Assembly: GCA_018907035.1 (NCBI GenBank)
Contig: JACCIC010000005.1
Coordinates: 997,501-1,061,500 of the forward strand
Length of the DNA stretch: 64,000 nt
From: Sycobia sp. Sy_11
Taxonomy: Eukaryota > Arthropoda > Insecta > Hymenoptera > Epichrysomallidae
Reading direction: 5' to 3'
Shown piece by piece: positions 34,464 to 47,300 of the stretch. Positions within the stretch are counted from its first letter, which is position 1; every line of letters starts with the position of its first letter. Under the pieces are notes generated by a model. That model searched no databases. It was not told the DNA's origin and was given only the letters and a program-made list of their open reading frames with translations. Both the position numbers and the translations under genes were made by a program.

Positions 34464-37400
34464 ATATGTATGTATATATGTATGTATATATGTATATAGC
34501 GTCCTTAGCGCGTGCCGTGGAACGTGAAGAAGCCTTGATTCTGCGCGCAAAATAACGCGAAGCCATAAAAAATTCCGTATAAAAGGAACTTTCGCCGAGC
34601 GCACGTGCAGCTTCCGTAACTTTTATTATGCTCGGATCTATTCATGCGGCGAGTCGTAAACAATAATTCAAGCGGGCGCGCGAGAAAATAAGGGAAACGC
34701 GCAGCTTTCTGGTTTTTTTTTTCTTTTTTTTTTTATAATATGTATTAGTATACGATGGCAGCAGGCGTCGTTTTTCTAGATTAAATCGCGATTTGTACCG
34801 CGAAGTAGCTTCTCAATAGCTCGCTATTACATAGTTAAGGAGAAGTTTTTAATAATTTTTGCTGCCGAGCATTACGTATTGAACTCAAATCTTAATTTTA
34901 TATATTAGTGATTTTAAACTTTAATTAGCGTCCAGCTGTACAATTAAATTCGTAATCTTGAATTTCAGTGTTGTATTCAATAATATACTTCATATATAGA
35001 ATGAAGCATAAATAAAGATATCCTTGAATAAATTTCCAAAAAAAAGAAGTTTCGAAAAAAATCTAGTTTTTAAATCTAAACGTGTTACATAAGCAATATT
35101 TAGGTATTGTGTTAGATGTACAGACTGTTAGTTCTGCAACTATCATAAGGAGATCAATCTGACTTTCTTTATTCGTTCTCAAAAAAAGGATCTCACAAAT
35201 CTAATAATTAATGAAAAATATTTATATTAAAAATCTCTTTAAACAAAGATGAATAAAAAGTGAGATTCTCGTGATCTACGTAAATTTTTTTAATCAATCA
35301 ATAGTACTTATAGTAACAATAATAAATATCTACGACTTTTGCATGTTGAACACTTTTCTCAAATAATTCGGTTCTTTCAATCTGTTCAATGATACGTCAT
35401 TTCAAATTTTCGCATTGATGTAAACTTCAGTCTTTGTAAATTTACGATTGGAATATCCCTGCTTATTAATAAAAATAAATTAATAAAAATAAAGCCCTAT
35501 ATTGTTGAAGGGGTTGAAATAGTCATTAATTTCAAATTTATCATTAGTTTTGAAAAATTATTTTTTTTAAAAATATATTCTGCAACGAATATATTTTGGA
35601 AAGTCTATAAATTATATTTCATTACTTTAGTTTTTCCACTTTATAGGAGCTATTATACTATACTATAAATTTTATTAATTATTTAATGGATTATGTATAA
35701 AAAAATGTCTACAAGGAATATGATTCTAAATTATTGTTTTAACTCAGAATTTTAAATTTTCAACGAATTTGCTTAAACAAATTAATTCTTCGAAAGCAAC
35801 GTATAAATTTGAAGACAGCGATATTTCAGATACATGAAATGACCTTTATTTTATTTTTACCGCTGATTAACATAAAGTTGGGAAGAATAATTATTGAAAT
35901 TTATTATTCTTCTGATGTTTACGCTCACTCGAACTGGCGCCATATAAGCAGGCACGTTGAGATCCCACCTTAAAACTTTTAAACGTTGAAGTTTATAAGA
36001 ATACGAAGATTTCAAGCCGTACAGTATTAAAATAATAATGGCCTTTCTTACGGAGAACAATGGATAGTTCACCAGCGAACAAAGAATCCCAAATATATAC
36101 AGCATCGACGCGCAATCGCTCCAGCCTCGTTTATCTGCTTTACGCGTTCCTAATGCTGATAATGGCGCCTCGTTTCAGGGGCGATTACGAGTCCGCGTTG
36201 GTGCTTTATCATCGAGCGGCCCAGCTCCGGCCGCGCGAGCCCGAGCACCTGGTGGCGGCCCGACGGGCCGAGGCGGCGATACGCTCGACCGCCGAGCCCC
36301 GGGCCAAGCTGGCGACGGCCCTGAGGGAGGCCCGAGGGACCAGCGACGGCTCGGCACTGCGCGAGGACGCGACGACACCGTCGGCGGTGGAGGCGGTCGC
36401 CCGCACGGCCCGGGCCCTGGTCGCGGAGGCCGAGGACCCCATGCAGGAGATACCCAAGATTCTCAAGTGAGTCGTCGGGTAGGGGGGGGGGCGGGACGAA
36501 CAGGGTTCTCTGTAGTTAAATTACAGATTGGCTCATTGGAATAAATTAATTGTGTTTTATTAAGGTATATAGGATGTTATAAATGTATGAACGTATTCGA
36601 ATAACTTTTCAAAATATCATAATTTAAGACAATGTTGATAGAATAATATTTCAGGGTCTGGTTAAAGAATTAAAAGTCTGGTTAAAGAATTTAAAGTCTG
36701 GTTAAAGAATTTGACTCATTAATAACTAATTTTGAAAGAACATTTGAACGTCAACGCTTTTTTTTTAAATAATAACCCACGTTTCTGACTCTCGATTTGG
36801 AATCAAAGGATAATTCTTTGTTTTAATAGTATCCTTATGCGTCGGTTCTATTTGCTATTCCAAAAGTAATGCGTCGTAACAAAGAGTAGTTTGGCTTCGT
36901 GAGAGGCGTATTCTGAAAGCAATTCATTTGATTTAGGATCTAATTTTTTAACTGTTAAAAAAAATTAAAAAATTAAGATCGACGTTGTCGACTTAAAGAG
37001 ATAAAAATAAATAAATCCTACGTGTGACATGTAGCCAAACTACGAAACTTAGAATATTTTTTATTTTCGAACCTGGGATACAAAATGAGTTTTTTAAAAA
37101 CGAAATTGATTTTTATATTACCATAAGAAGGTATGTAAAATTTTTCGGTTTTGAAGTTATCGCTCATCTATAAGGCAAGATGGAATTTCCAAATTTGCTT
37201 TAACGTCTATAGAAAATATACTTTTCCTCTAATTCTTCTAAATTTTCTAAAATAGGATTTCATGCAGTTTTCTCAACAGGATGAAATACTATGACTGGAA
37301 CAATGAATGCAAATTGTTATATCAAAATACCATAAGCACAGATATATTACTGTTATTGAAAAGAAATTAAATGTTTATGGTAAATTATCATTAAGAAGAG

Positions 37401-40400
37401 TTTATAATTTTTCATTTTGTTTATTATCGTGACTTTAAAGTAATTCAGACACTGTTTGATAAATACATGTATTAATTAGATGAATTATTCAAAAATATTG
37501 GCAGAAGCAATAGACTCATGAGAAATTTTCTTAGATATATCCCGAAGATTGCGATCAACTCCTTTATCTATCAATTCATCTTGTTCTGCCAATTTTTAAT
37601 ATACCCCTAATGGCAATATCGAATGTCAGCATAGAGCGATTCTCTAGTCCGGTGCAAATCAAGTCAAGCGCTCCCAGATCAGGCATATAAGGGCACTCTG
37701 AAGCATTAGCGGGTGCTCGGGTTTTTTTTTTACAAACTGGGCCTGTATAACACAATGAAAAATGCATAACCTTTACGAGAGTGTGCGACAAGTCTCGTAG
37801 AGCCAAAATTGATACGCATGGATAAAGCGTGACGGGACGGTGTGGGCGTGGGTGTGTGAAACTGGAAGGAAGGGCAGCAGGAGGGTGAGGAGGAGGAGGA
37901 GGAGAAGGAGAAGTAAGAGGATAGTATGTATATATAATCGCACGTCGCGCGAGAGAGGGGTCGAACTCGGGGAGTTTTAATGCATGCAAATGCATACCGT
38001 GAAATTGCGATTCATTCGAGAGGATCCTTTCATTAGGTCCTTTCATTATGAACTTTCCTTGGGTTCTGAAGTAAAGTAGAGTCTGGTATATAATTAAGAG
38101 TGTGTGTAGGCGTTCGTGCATGTGTGTTCGATCAGAAATTGAGTAGTTTGCGAACAAGTTTTCACGTACACACCCTGACTGAAAGGGGTATAATTGGGTG
38201 TCTGTTTTCACTTAACAATCCTCTTATATAAGCTATAGAGATAATGATCGAAATTTGAATCTAAAATTCCTTAGTTTTAAATAATCAGAATTGGATCCCG
38301 ATACTTTACAGGGGATAACGATGCAAAGATCATTTGTATCAGTTGAATGAAATTTGATTCTCGCGAAGAAGTTAGCTTGATTGTGCAACACAGATAGGTT
38401 TATATTCATTCGAAGATTCATTTATTTTTATTCTGCGAGTTGAGAAATTTGCAAGATTTATTTGTAAATGATTGTTCTGTTGTTCTATTTTAATATAAAT
38501 ATAATTAATCGAATAGTTATAAAGTAATTTAATATGAGTATGTATATTCTATTATAAAATTAAAAAAATTTCTTATATCAATAACTGATATTTCAGCTGA
38601 GAAAGAGTTAATTCACTGAAGGTTCTATGTATGTAGGAGAGGGAAGCATCAAAACTTTTCAGTCTTCGTTACAGTTTGACGAATAACAACTTTTTTCAGT
38701 TTATTTTTTAACGTAATCTCCATAAAAAATCATACACTTTTTATTACAGTGCTCTACTGAATTACACCATTTTTTAGTCTGATTTGATACTAGATATTAT
38801 CTTTATTGATAAACGATCTTACTCTTTATATTGTTCGTCTTTCATGCTTTTTCATGTCCAAGGCATCTGTACTCGTAAGATCTTACTAACAGGCTCATCC
38901 GTTGTCTTTATTGTTTTTCTCTTTCACTTCATTAAAGTGATTGCTACGACCATTATATCATTTCAGGACTCTAGGTAATCTACGAAATATATTTTTCATT
39001 CATTCACATACAGACAGAATTATTATAACGCTAAATTACCATTTTTTATGCCCTATTGTTTTCGTTATGCGAATTTCGCGACTCCAAAAGTTCCAATTGT
39101 GAGTGAAAAGTTAAATAAGGAATTTAATACACGAGATAAACTAGACCGAGTTCAAGCTTTGCGAAAACGGTAACCATGTATTGCAGAAGACCTTGTGAAT
39201 TGAAAGTTACAGTATTTATTTCTACATATATAATAATCGACATAAAGCTCGTAAGTAGAGTTGTACATTTTGGATAAAGACAGGCGTTTGGATCAATATT
39301 TTAAGGATAGGAGACGTAGGGTCAACTAGCATAAACCTTATACATGTTCAAATGTTCATCGAAGATACTGGTATAGAAAGTATATATTCAGCTGATATTT
39401 TAGTACTTTCAGTTATCTAACTCACTTACACTATGATTATGGTTGCTGAATTAATCTCAACGATGCATATCAAATGCATTTGATCAGCACTGCTTGTTTA
39501 ATAATTCTCTTTACGTTAAGACACCCATTGATAAAATATTGAATATACCGAAGAAAAAAATTTTCATTATGGATTTCAGTACATTTTTGATTGACTTGGT
39601 GTTAAGACTTCTTAAAAAGAATTATTAGATAGTTACTCTATTTTTCAATTTTGTCATAATCAATCAATTAGTGGATGTGTGTGTTTTTAATAGGCTCTCA
39701 AATGCATTTTAACAGAGTCATGGCTTTTGTGCCAACGAGAAATAGTATTACAGAAAATAAATAAAAAAATTCAACCTGCTGCCCTTATTCGGAAGTTTTC
39801 ACTTCCACCTACTATATTAGTTATTATATATTCAGCAGCTTTAGTATATTATTAAAATTGTAACTATTGATATAATTAATGTTCATAAATTATGAAAAAT
39901 ACTGAACACGTCTTTTATATTTTACGGTATAAATTCATGGACAAAATCATAGACATATAAGAGGAATCTTTTACCAGACTTTACAAAATATACCAAATTA
40001 CTTAAATAAGTAAAACACTAAGTTGAATTTATAAGTATTTGAAAGATCAGGTTTCTCATTCTCATCTTATTGATGAGTTGCCGAGATGACTTAGGGTGCA
40101 TGGTATGTGGTTGTTTACCAATGCTTCTGACAATTCTATGATTATTCATTATTCACAGACGATATTTATGGTAATTCGGGCCCGATCCGTAACTCTCGAC
40201 TCCCCTGATCCCGAAAATTTGCAAACCTCCCCCTCCGCTTTTTAGATACTTCGACGCCAGGCGTGACTTCTGGCGATCGACGAACTCGCCCCTGTCGCCG
40301 CGCCAGGGCAATCCGGTGCTGATGATGAAGCAGCTCAACAGGTGCATGAAGTCGACCGTGCACGAGCTGGAGACCGCGTACGAGGCCGGGGACGGCGAGG

Positions 40401-43400
40401 CCCTGCGCAAGCTGAGCGACGAGCTCGTCGGTCTCGCCTCGCTCACCGAGGTGTCGGACGGCAGTCGCGCCGACGCCTACGGCTACGTCGCGATTAAGCA
40501 GCTCGAGGCCGGCAGGCACGACCGGTCGATAGAGCTCGCCTCGAAGATGTTATTTCAGGCGAGGACCGCGGGCGACGTGGTGGCGATGGTCGAGGCCCTC
40601 GTCACGATCGGCAAGATTCACCTGCGGTTCGGGCACCTGGACGCGTTGGTGCGGGTCTGGGAGAGGCTCGCCGGCGACCTCAAGTCGGTAAGATTCGCTC
40701 GCGGATCTCGCACGTTGACGCGGTCCGTTCTTCGCTCTAGCGATTGTAGCCTAGTCGCGTTAAAGTGCGATACTGCCATATGTGTTTAGAATTCGGTATT
40801 ATTTTGCTGGTCGTTTCTTAATTTTTTATCGTATCATTTAAGGTCACGAGAAACTTTTGTCCTCGAATACCCATTTACGATATAATATTGTCTGAGATTT
40901 TCGCTATATAACGAGAAACTTTTTAACATTTCGCATTTAGTTCGCAAAAAGATTCCGTCAGTAGTTTTAAAATGAAAATTGTCAAGAAATTTAATAAGAA
41001 TGAACTTTGAAGAAGGATGCGAGTAGTGAAATTATTATTCTGTGGATAACAATAATTATTGGGATCTTTAATTATATTGTTGTATTGTGGGGATTTAATT
41101 ATGCAGTAGGTATCAACTCAAAAATGTGCAAGAACGCCTTTTTGAATTTGTCAACGTAAAATGTTTAGGAATCTCGATGTGATAGAAAAACTTCTTCACA
41201 GATTGTATGAAACATAGTATGCAAATCATTACTTTTTATAAAGCTAAAAATCTTTTCACGATATTGTTTGGCTCTCGAAAGAACTGTTAACTTTAAATTT
41301 ATATTATGGAAAATTGTCACAGATTCATAACCCGGATCACAGTGTCATGTCTCGTTATAGTATATGACGTAGAATGTAGACATATCTACATCTTCATATA
41401 CGAGGTCGTACATGGAGACTGATTTAGTCATTTGGATGGCATGTATTTCAAATCTCGAAAAATAAATGTAATCCACTATTGCTTGCCTCAGATGTTAAAG
41501 ATTGGTGCAGACCATTCGATATTCGAAATGTAATCTACAGACATGGGCATCTAAGTAATAATAAACACGAGCATATGTGAGATTTATTTCAGAAAAAATT
41601 CAAATATTGAACAATGAATTGAACATCCTTACACACATTATAGACGATCAAACATCGATACATTCTTTCATGATGGAGCACCATCGCTCGATCGGTAAAT
41701 CGTTCTAGGAGAAGAATCATCTCTCTATTTGTTAACTAAATTTTTATTTTTGAAAGTACGTTTGCAAAGAGACACTTTTACATTGCTCTGACCTTCAAAT
41801 AACAATTTGAGCAAGATTTATCTTCTACCGAATTGTAAAACATCGTGCCATCGGACTTCATCGATTTATATTCCCTGCTTCGCGCTAGTTATGCAATGTC
41901 TACCATATATTTCAAATAATGTTCCAACGCGACAGAGCCGGTAAAACGAGCGACAAAGATAATCCAGGCTAAGAAACCCGCTTTGAATCCGCGAACAGGA
42001 GGCGATAGCCCAGGCCTGGCTGTACCACGACATCGGGCGCTGCCACCTTGAGCTGGGCGAGGTCGGCCGTGCCCTCGATTACGCGCGCCTCTGCCAGGAG
42101 CGTGGCCAGGCGGGCTGCTCGCGCAAGTGGACGCTACGGGGCCAGCTGCTCCGTGGCCAGGGCCTGCTGCAGCTCGGCCGCTACGCCGAGGCGGTGAACG
42201 CCCTGAAGGCCGTGGTCGGGATCGCCGAGGGCGACGAGGCCGAGAGCTCGATCCTCGGCTACGTGCACATCCTGATCGACCAGGTGATCTGCCATCTGAG
42301 GCACCTGAACAGCGAGCGTTGCCGCGTGGCCGGCGGAGGCGGCAGCGGCTGCGAGACGTCGCGGCGACGGGATGCGGCCGAGCTCAGGAGCGCGGGCGAC
42401 AGCGCCGTGCGCCCCGACGAGGCCAAGCCGAGCGCGCTGGACGGCGGGGAGGAAGGTCAGTCATATATATATATATTGATCTGGGCGAAAGATGACGCGT
42501 AGATATTATCATACAATTTATATTATAAAGTTTGTTTTTAGTTATTGTTTTGAAATGATAGTTGATAATAAAGTAATAAAATTTATTTTACTTTTTTTCT
42601 ATTCGCTGCAGTTGATGATCATGAAAATATACAATAATGTAAGCATTATAACATCGACGCAGAATTTACATAAAAAAGATTTTTGGAAATATTTGTACAC
42701 GGACGTCATGCACGTAATCTCTGTTCTAGTGTTGCTTTAATTTTTCGTTCATCTTAATAAAGAACATCTCGTATAAATTATTCAAATTAGAATGAAAATA
42801 TCTTTCGATTCTATTCTGATACACCCCGCAGACACACCGACCTCGGCGGACGAGAAGCAGCGCCACGGCCTCGAATACCCGCCCAACATCTCGGCCGAGG
42901 ACAAGATGGCGCAGCTGCTGGCGCGCACCCGGGCCCTGAGCCGGGCCCAGTCCGCGGTGAGGCCCGACAATCGCGCGATCGTGCCGCCGATGGCTCTGCC
43001 CGTCGCCACCACCGACGAGGAGGAGGAGTACGAGGGCGACGAGGAGGGCGAGGAGGGCGAGGAGGAGGAGGAGGAGGAGGAGGAGGAGGACCTCGAGCTC
43101 GAGCTCTACAGCTCCAAGACCCACGTGATCGAGCGGCCCGGCGACGGGGCGACGACGCGCGCGACGACGCCGCGGAGGATGCGGCAGCCCCGGACCGTCC
43201 ACGGGGGCCAGCACGGCAGAACGGACGGGCAGGATTTAGGCGACAGCCCCGGGCCGCGGGAGTACGGGGCCGCGGATTACGAGATGGGTGGGTATGAGCG
43301 AGACGCGCCACAAAGATTTGTGATGTGTTTTGCGTCTGCGCGTGTGCACATGTGTGTTTTGCAATTCTTGCGCGTGACATAAAAAACGGCCTCGTGAAGA

Positions 43401-44269
43401 GAATCTTGGTTAATTATGTGAAATTTAGGATAATTCAATTAAAAATAATAAAACGACAAAGGATAGTCTTTTCATGGATATTTTCACACAGCGGATTATA
43501 CAATTATATCTTTGGCATAGTTCTTTTCTATATTGGCAACTTAGATATCGTGCGCGCCGTTATCGGAGCCGAGGGAAACTAATCCATATGGCCGACGCGT
43601 ATCGAAAATATTGCAGTAGCAGAGAAGAGAATTATTGTCAACGTGAATAACATATTTAAGCTTTGACAGGTTTCAGCTTAGAAATAAAAAGTAATTAAAA
43701 ACAATTCCTGAATGTAATATGATGAATACACAAAACGAGTTAAAGTTAGATCTATGGAAGCAATGCATTAAGAGACTCTCTTCGAATCATTAAAACAGTA
43801 ATTATTAGAAATACAACTCAAAGTCTATTTAACCTTCCTATTATTGGTCAAGCGTCGACAATTATTGGCTTTTCCACTTGCTATTTATATAATTATAATC
43901 TTCCTGTATGCGCTGGATATTTATTTTCCCAATTGAAAACTCAATATAACCTATTTCTAAAAATTATATTATAATTAATTACCTCGATAATCCTATAGTA
44001 ATTAATATCGTCGTGCTGCGTTAAAACGTCTCATTACAAGCTTAATTAGAAAGCATTATTGGTTTATTCAATAGTGCAATTAATTAATTCTTAAGAATTA
44101 ATTATTTTTTAATTATTTAAATTTGTCAGTGAAATCGAATATCGGATTTTCTGTATAGGAATGGTATCTATAATATTAAAATTTAATTTTGAAAAAGCTT
44201 TAATATTTTAATATCTATAGAAAGAATCCGCAAAGCACCAGCTGTAAAAGGAAATTTTATAAAGATTCT

Positions 44270-44318
<49 letters not shown>

Positions 44319-47300
44319 GAAATTAATTATTACACTTTTACAAAAGTACTCTAAAATTTAAAACGTGCGCCACATCAATTTCTTTCGAATATTCGGGCGT
44401 ACGCGTAATGTACACGTCTATCTTTTCAATAAGAAATGCAATGTATTTATTTCCTCGCGGCGGCATTGGCCGATATCTCGCCCTTGGAAATACCTTTGCG
44501 ACGTCGAAAATCCACTTTTCCTATATTTAAAGAGAAATCGAGGGCGTCGCACGAGGTCGACACTTCGCCCTCTAGCACCGAAGCTGGAGGAGACAGTCGT
44601 GGCAAGGCGACACGTTATTTACATTATTTTTTTTTTTTTTTTTTTGCTTTCGATACTAATGTCGACGGGGGACTATGTCACTTTTCGTTGTATTTCCGGG
44701 GAATCGCGACGGAAGTCGCGCCGTGACATTTGCAGGGCTTTCTTACCGTAAGGATGGGGGACTTCCGCAAAACGCTTCGTTACCGCTCTTCTGTGCATCG
44801 ATCGGACGAAAAATATCATTGCGAGGTATGTTCAACGGCTATCCGCGACGAAATCTTTGATCTTTACCGGGTATTAAATTGCTTTTACAGTACTACGTGA
44901 CCTCAACTCGCGATCCGATTTGTAGATTATTTCACGGTGTAACAATGAATTTACTTATTTACGTAACGGGCTGGTGAATGCATCGATTGTGAATTACAAA
45001 AGTCAATTTATTTATAATAACGAGGGGATAAATAAGTAAACCTCCACGTACATATTAAAAATATACTAAAAAGTAATATAAATACTAACATAAATATGAG
45101 TCTTAGGCTAATTTCAATTGGCATTTCAGCACTGTAAAGCTCTTCTATTTGAATATTGATTTAATTTCTTATAAGAATTTTATGACAGATATCATTATTT
45201 ATGCAAATATTTTTATAGCATTTCTTGTCAATTCGAAAGTATAATTGGCCATTCCGTGATAAAACTAATTCAAATTCGTCTGAAAAAATGTTGTTCTATT
45301 CGCCGTTCAATTCAAATAAATGTGTATCCAAATTTTTCTTAATTAAATATTTACTAGAGCGAATGAAATTAATTTTTCGACCTTTAACAAAACAATAAAT
45401 TATATAAAATAAAATAATTAATTATAGTAGTTAAATAAACATTTTTTTATAATACATGTAATACAAAAGCGTTGTAATTAAAAGAATCTATTTATTTGAA
45501 CAATTTATTGTATATTATGACTCTTTCTTATATTAGGAGTTCGTCAATCCATTAGGTATCGTACTATTTAACAAGCCACTATAGAAGTATGCCAAAGATT
45601 TTCCTTATAAGAATGTATAAAAAAAATGATAATTTTTAATCCCGCTTGCTCTCACAATTCGAAACATTTCCACACGGTATCGCTTTAGCCCATCATACGA
45701 GCACACCGAGACTATGAAAATTCTTTGAACATCATAGTCTTTCAAAATAAATGATATATAACATTCGGATATGTTATAATTGATTCGATGAATTTATATT
45801 AAATCACACGCGTCGCAGTATACTATTTTAATAATCCTTAGATATTATAAATGTAAATTATGAAAAACAGTCCGATTTATCAAGTGGCAAACGTTTTCAT
45901 TTAAGCATCGAGCTCGCTGTTATTCCAGAATCCGGTCTAGAGCCCGACGAGTGGATAAAACATCCCTCTATATAAGGACAGGCGCGCTTAAGGTTTATTT
46001 TTCGTAGCTGCGACGCGCGAAAGCCACGGGAATTCCGGTCCGTGCCCGTCCTTCCGTCCCCGTCCCCTCCCGCTTCAAATCCAGTTTCCCGAACTTTGAC
46101 CGAATAGTCGCTTTTTCTTTTACGCCGCCCGTGGGCAACGCAGACGCGAAGTCGGAGGCGGCCCGCAGCGAGTTGGACTCGCCGGATGCATCGTCAATGA
46201 ACGGCCCCGGCCTCCGTCGTCAGGCCACCGGCGACTACAAGAGGCGATTGTCGTACTTCTCGCCCCTGGACGATTCGATACCGAGGAGCTTGAGGGGATT
46301 CAGTCTGGTGAGCAATTCTCGATATATATCTATATATATATATAGATTTTAACATAATGTCGCGGACGTAAGAAAGAAAGATTCTTTAATTTTGATAAAG
46401 AATCACATTTAATTGCAGATTATTGATTGTTCCGAAAATTCTTTGCAATGAAAACTGATTTTTCTATACATACATATTTTGAATTAATATAGTGATTCAA
46501 GCAGTGGAATGTGTAAATATTAGGAGATATTGCGAAATATATTATTAAGTAACTTAAGATTTAATTATATGAATATTGAAGATTAATGTTATATTTATTT
46601 ATTCAAAATGAGCATAAAAATCTGGTAGTTATAAATGTACTCTTTATGACTATATCTTTTTAGGGATTTCCTGAGATTCCCGGAAGAATATTTTTCTTTT
46701 TTCTTTTAACGGACAATCTTAAAAATTCCATGGTACTGAAAAAAAGCGTACAACTTATACTTTTATCTACTTTTTCTTTCATTTTTCATCCTCATTTCGC
46801 TATTTAAAGATCGTATAAAATTACAATAGCATTTCTGACTGTTTACAGTGGGCACGCGTTGTTTTTGCGGTAAAGATGTACGTGCATAAAAAAAGCTATT
46901 AACAATTCTTAAATGTATTTTTCTCGTTAGTTTTATTTGCGGTATTTTTTGGAAATTTTGAAACGTGTCATTAAGAATGTATAAGAGGTGTAACAATGAT
47001 ACGATAGCCCAGCATAATTTTCCATTGTCGCGTTAATCGAGAAAATGATTGAAACAATTGGTAGAGAGTTTGAACAAAGTGATTAAGCGATTAACATCAT
47101 TTTAACATCATGGTTGTGTTTTACCATCATGCCATGCATAGGTGATGTTACAAAAAAATTCATTTTTTCACAGTGCTTTTGCTGGAGTACAGATTCGGAA
47201 AAAAGCAGCATTAGCTTTTTTATTCTTTTTATTAAAGTTAACCTTATAATGACCCTGTGAATGATCTTGAAAATCAACGCATGTTATGGAACGCTTTCTT

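Noticed and set aside
34303..34604. Open frames reading Tyr-Ile repeats, here and at the other (TA)n tracts
   Set aside because: They are translations of dinucleotide repeats, not genes.
37576..38211. 211-codon minus-strand open frame in intron 2 of the ODAD4 gene
   Set aside because: Its longest low-complexity part (poly-Pro) comes from a GA-rich tract, no domain is visible, and the flanks read as random AT-rich translation.
42811..43380. Arg/Pro-rich minus-strand frame opposite ODAD4 exon 5
   Set aside because: Antisense shadow of the GAG/GAC-rich coding exon.
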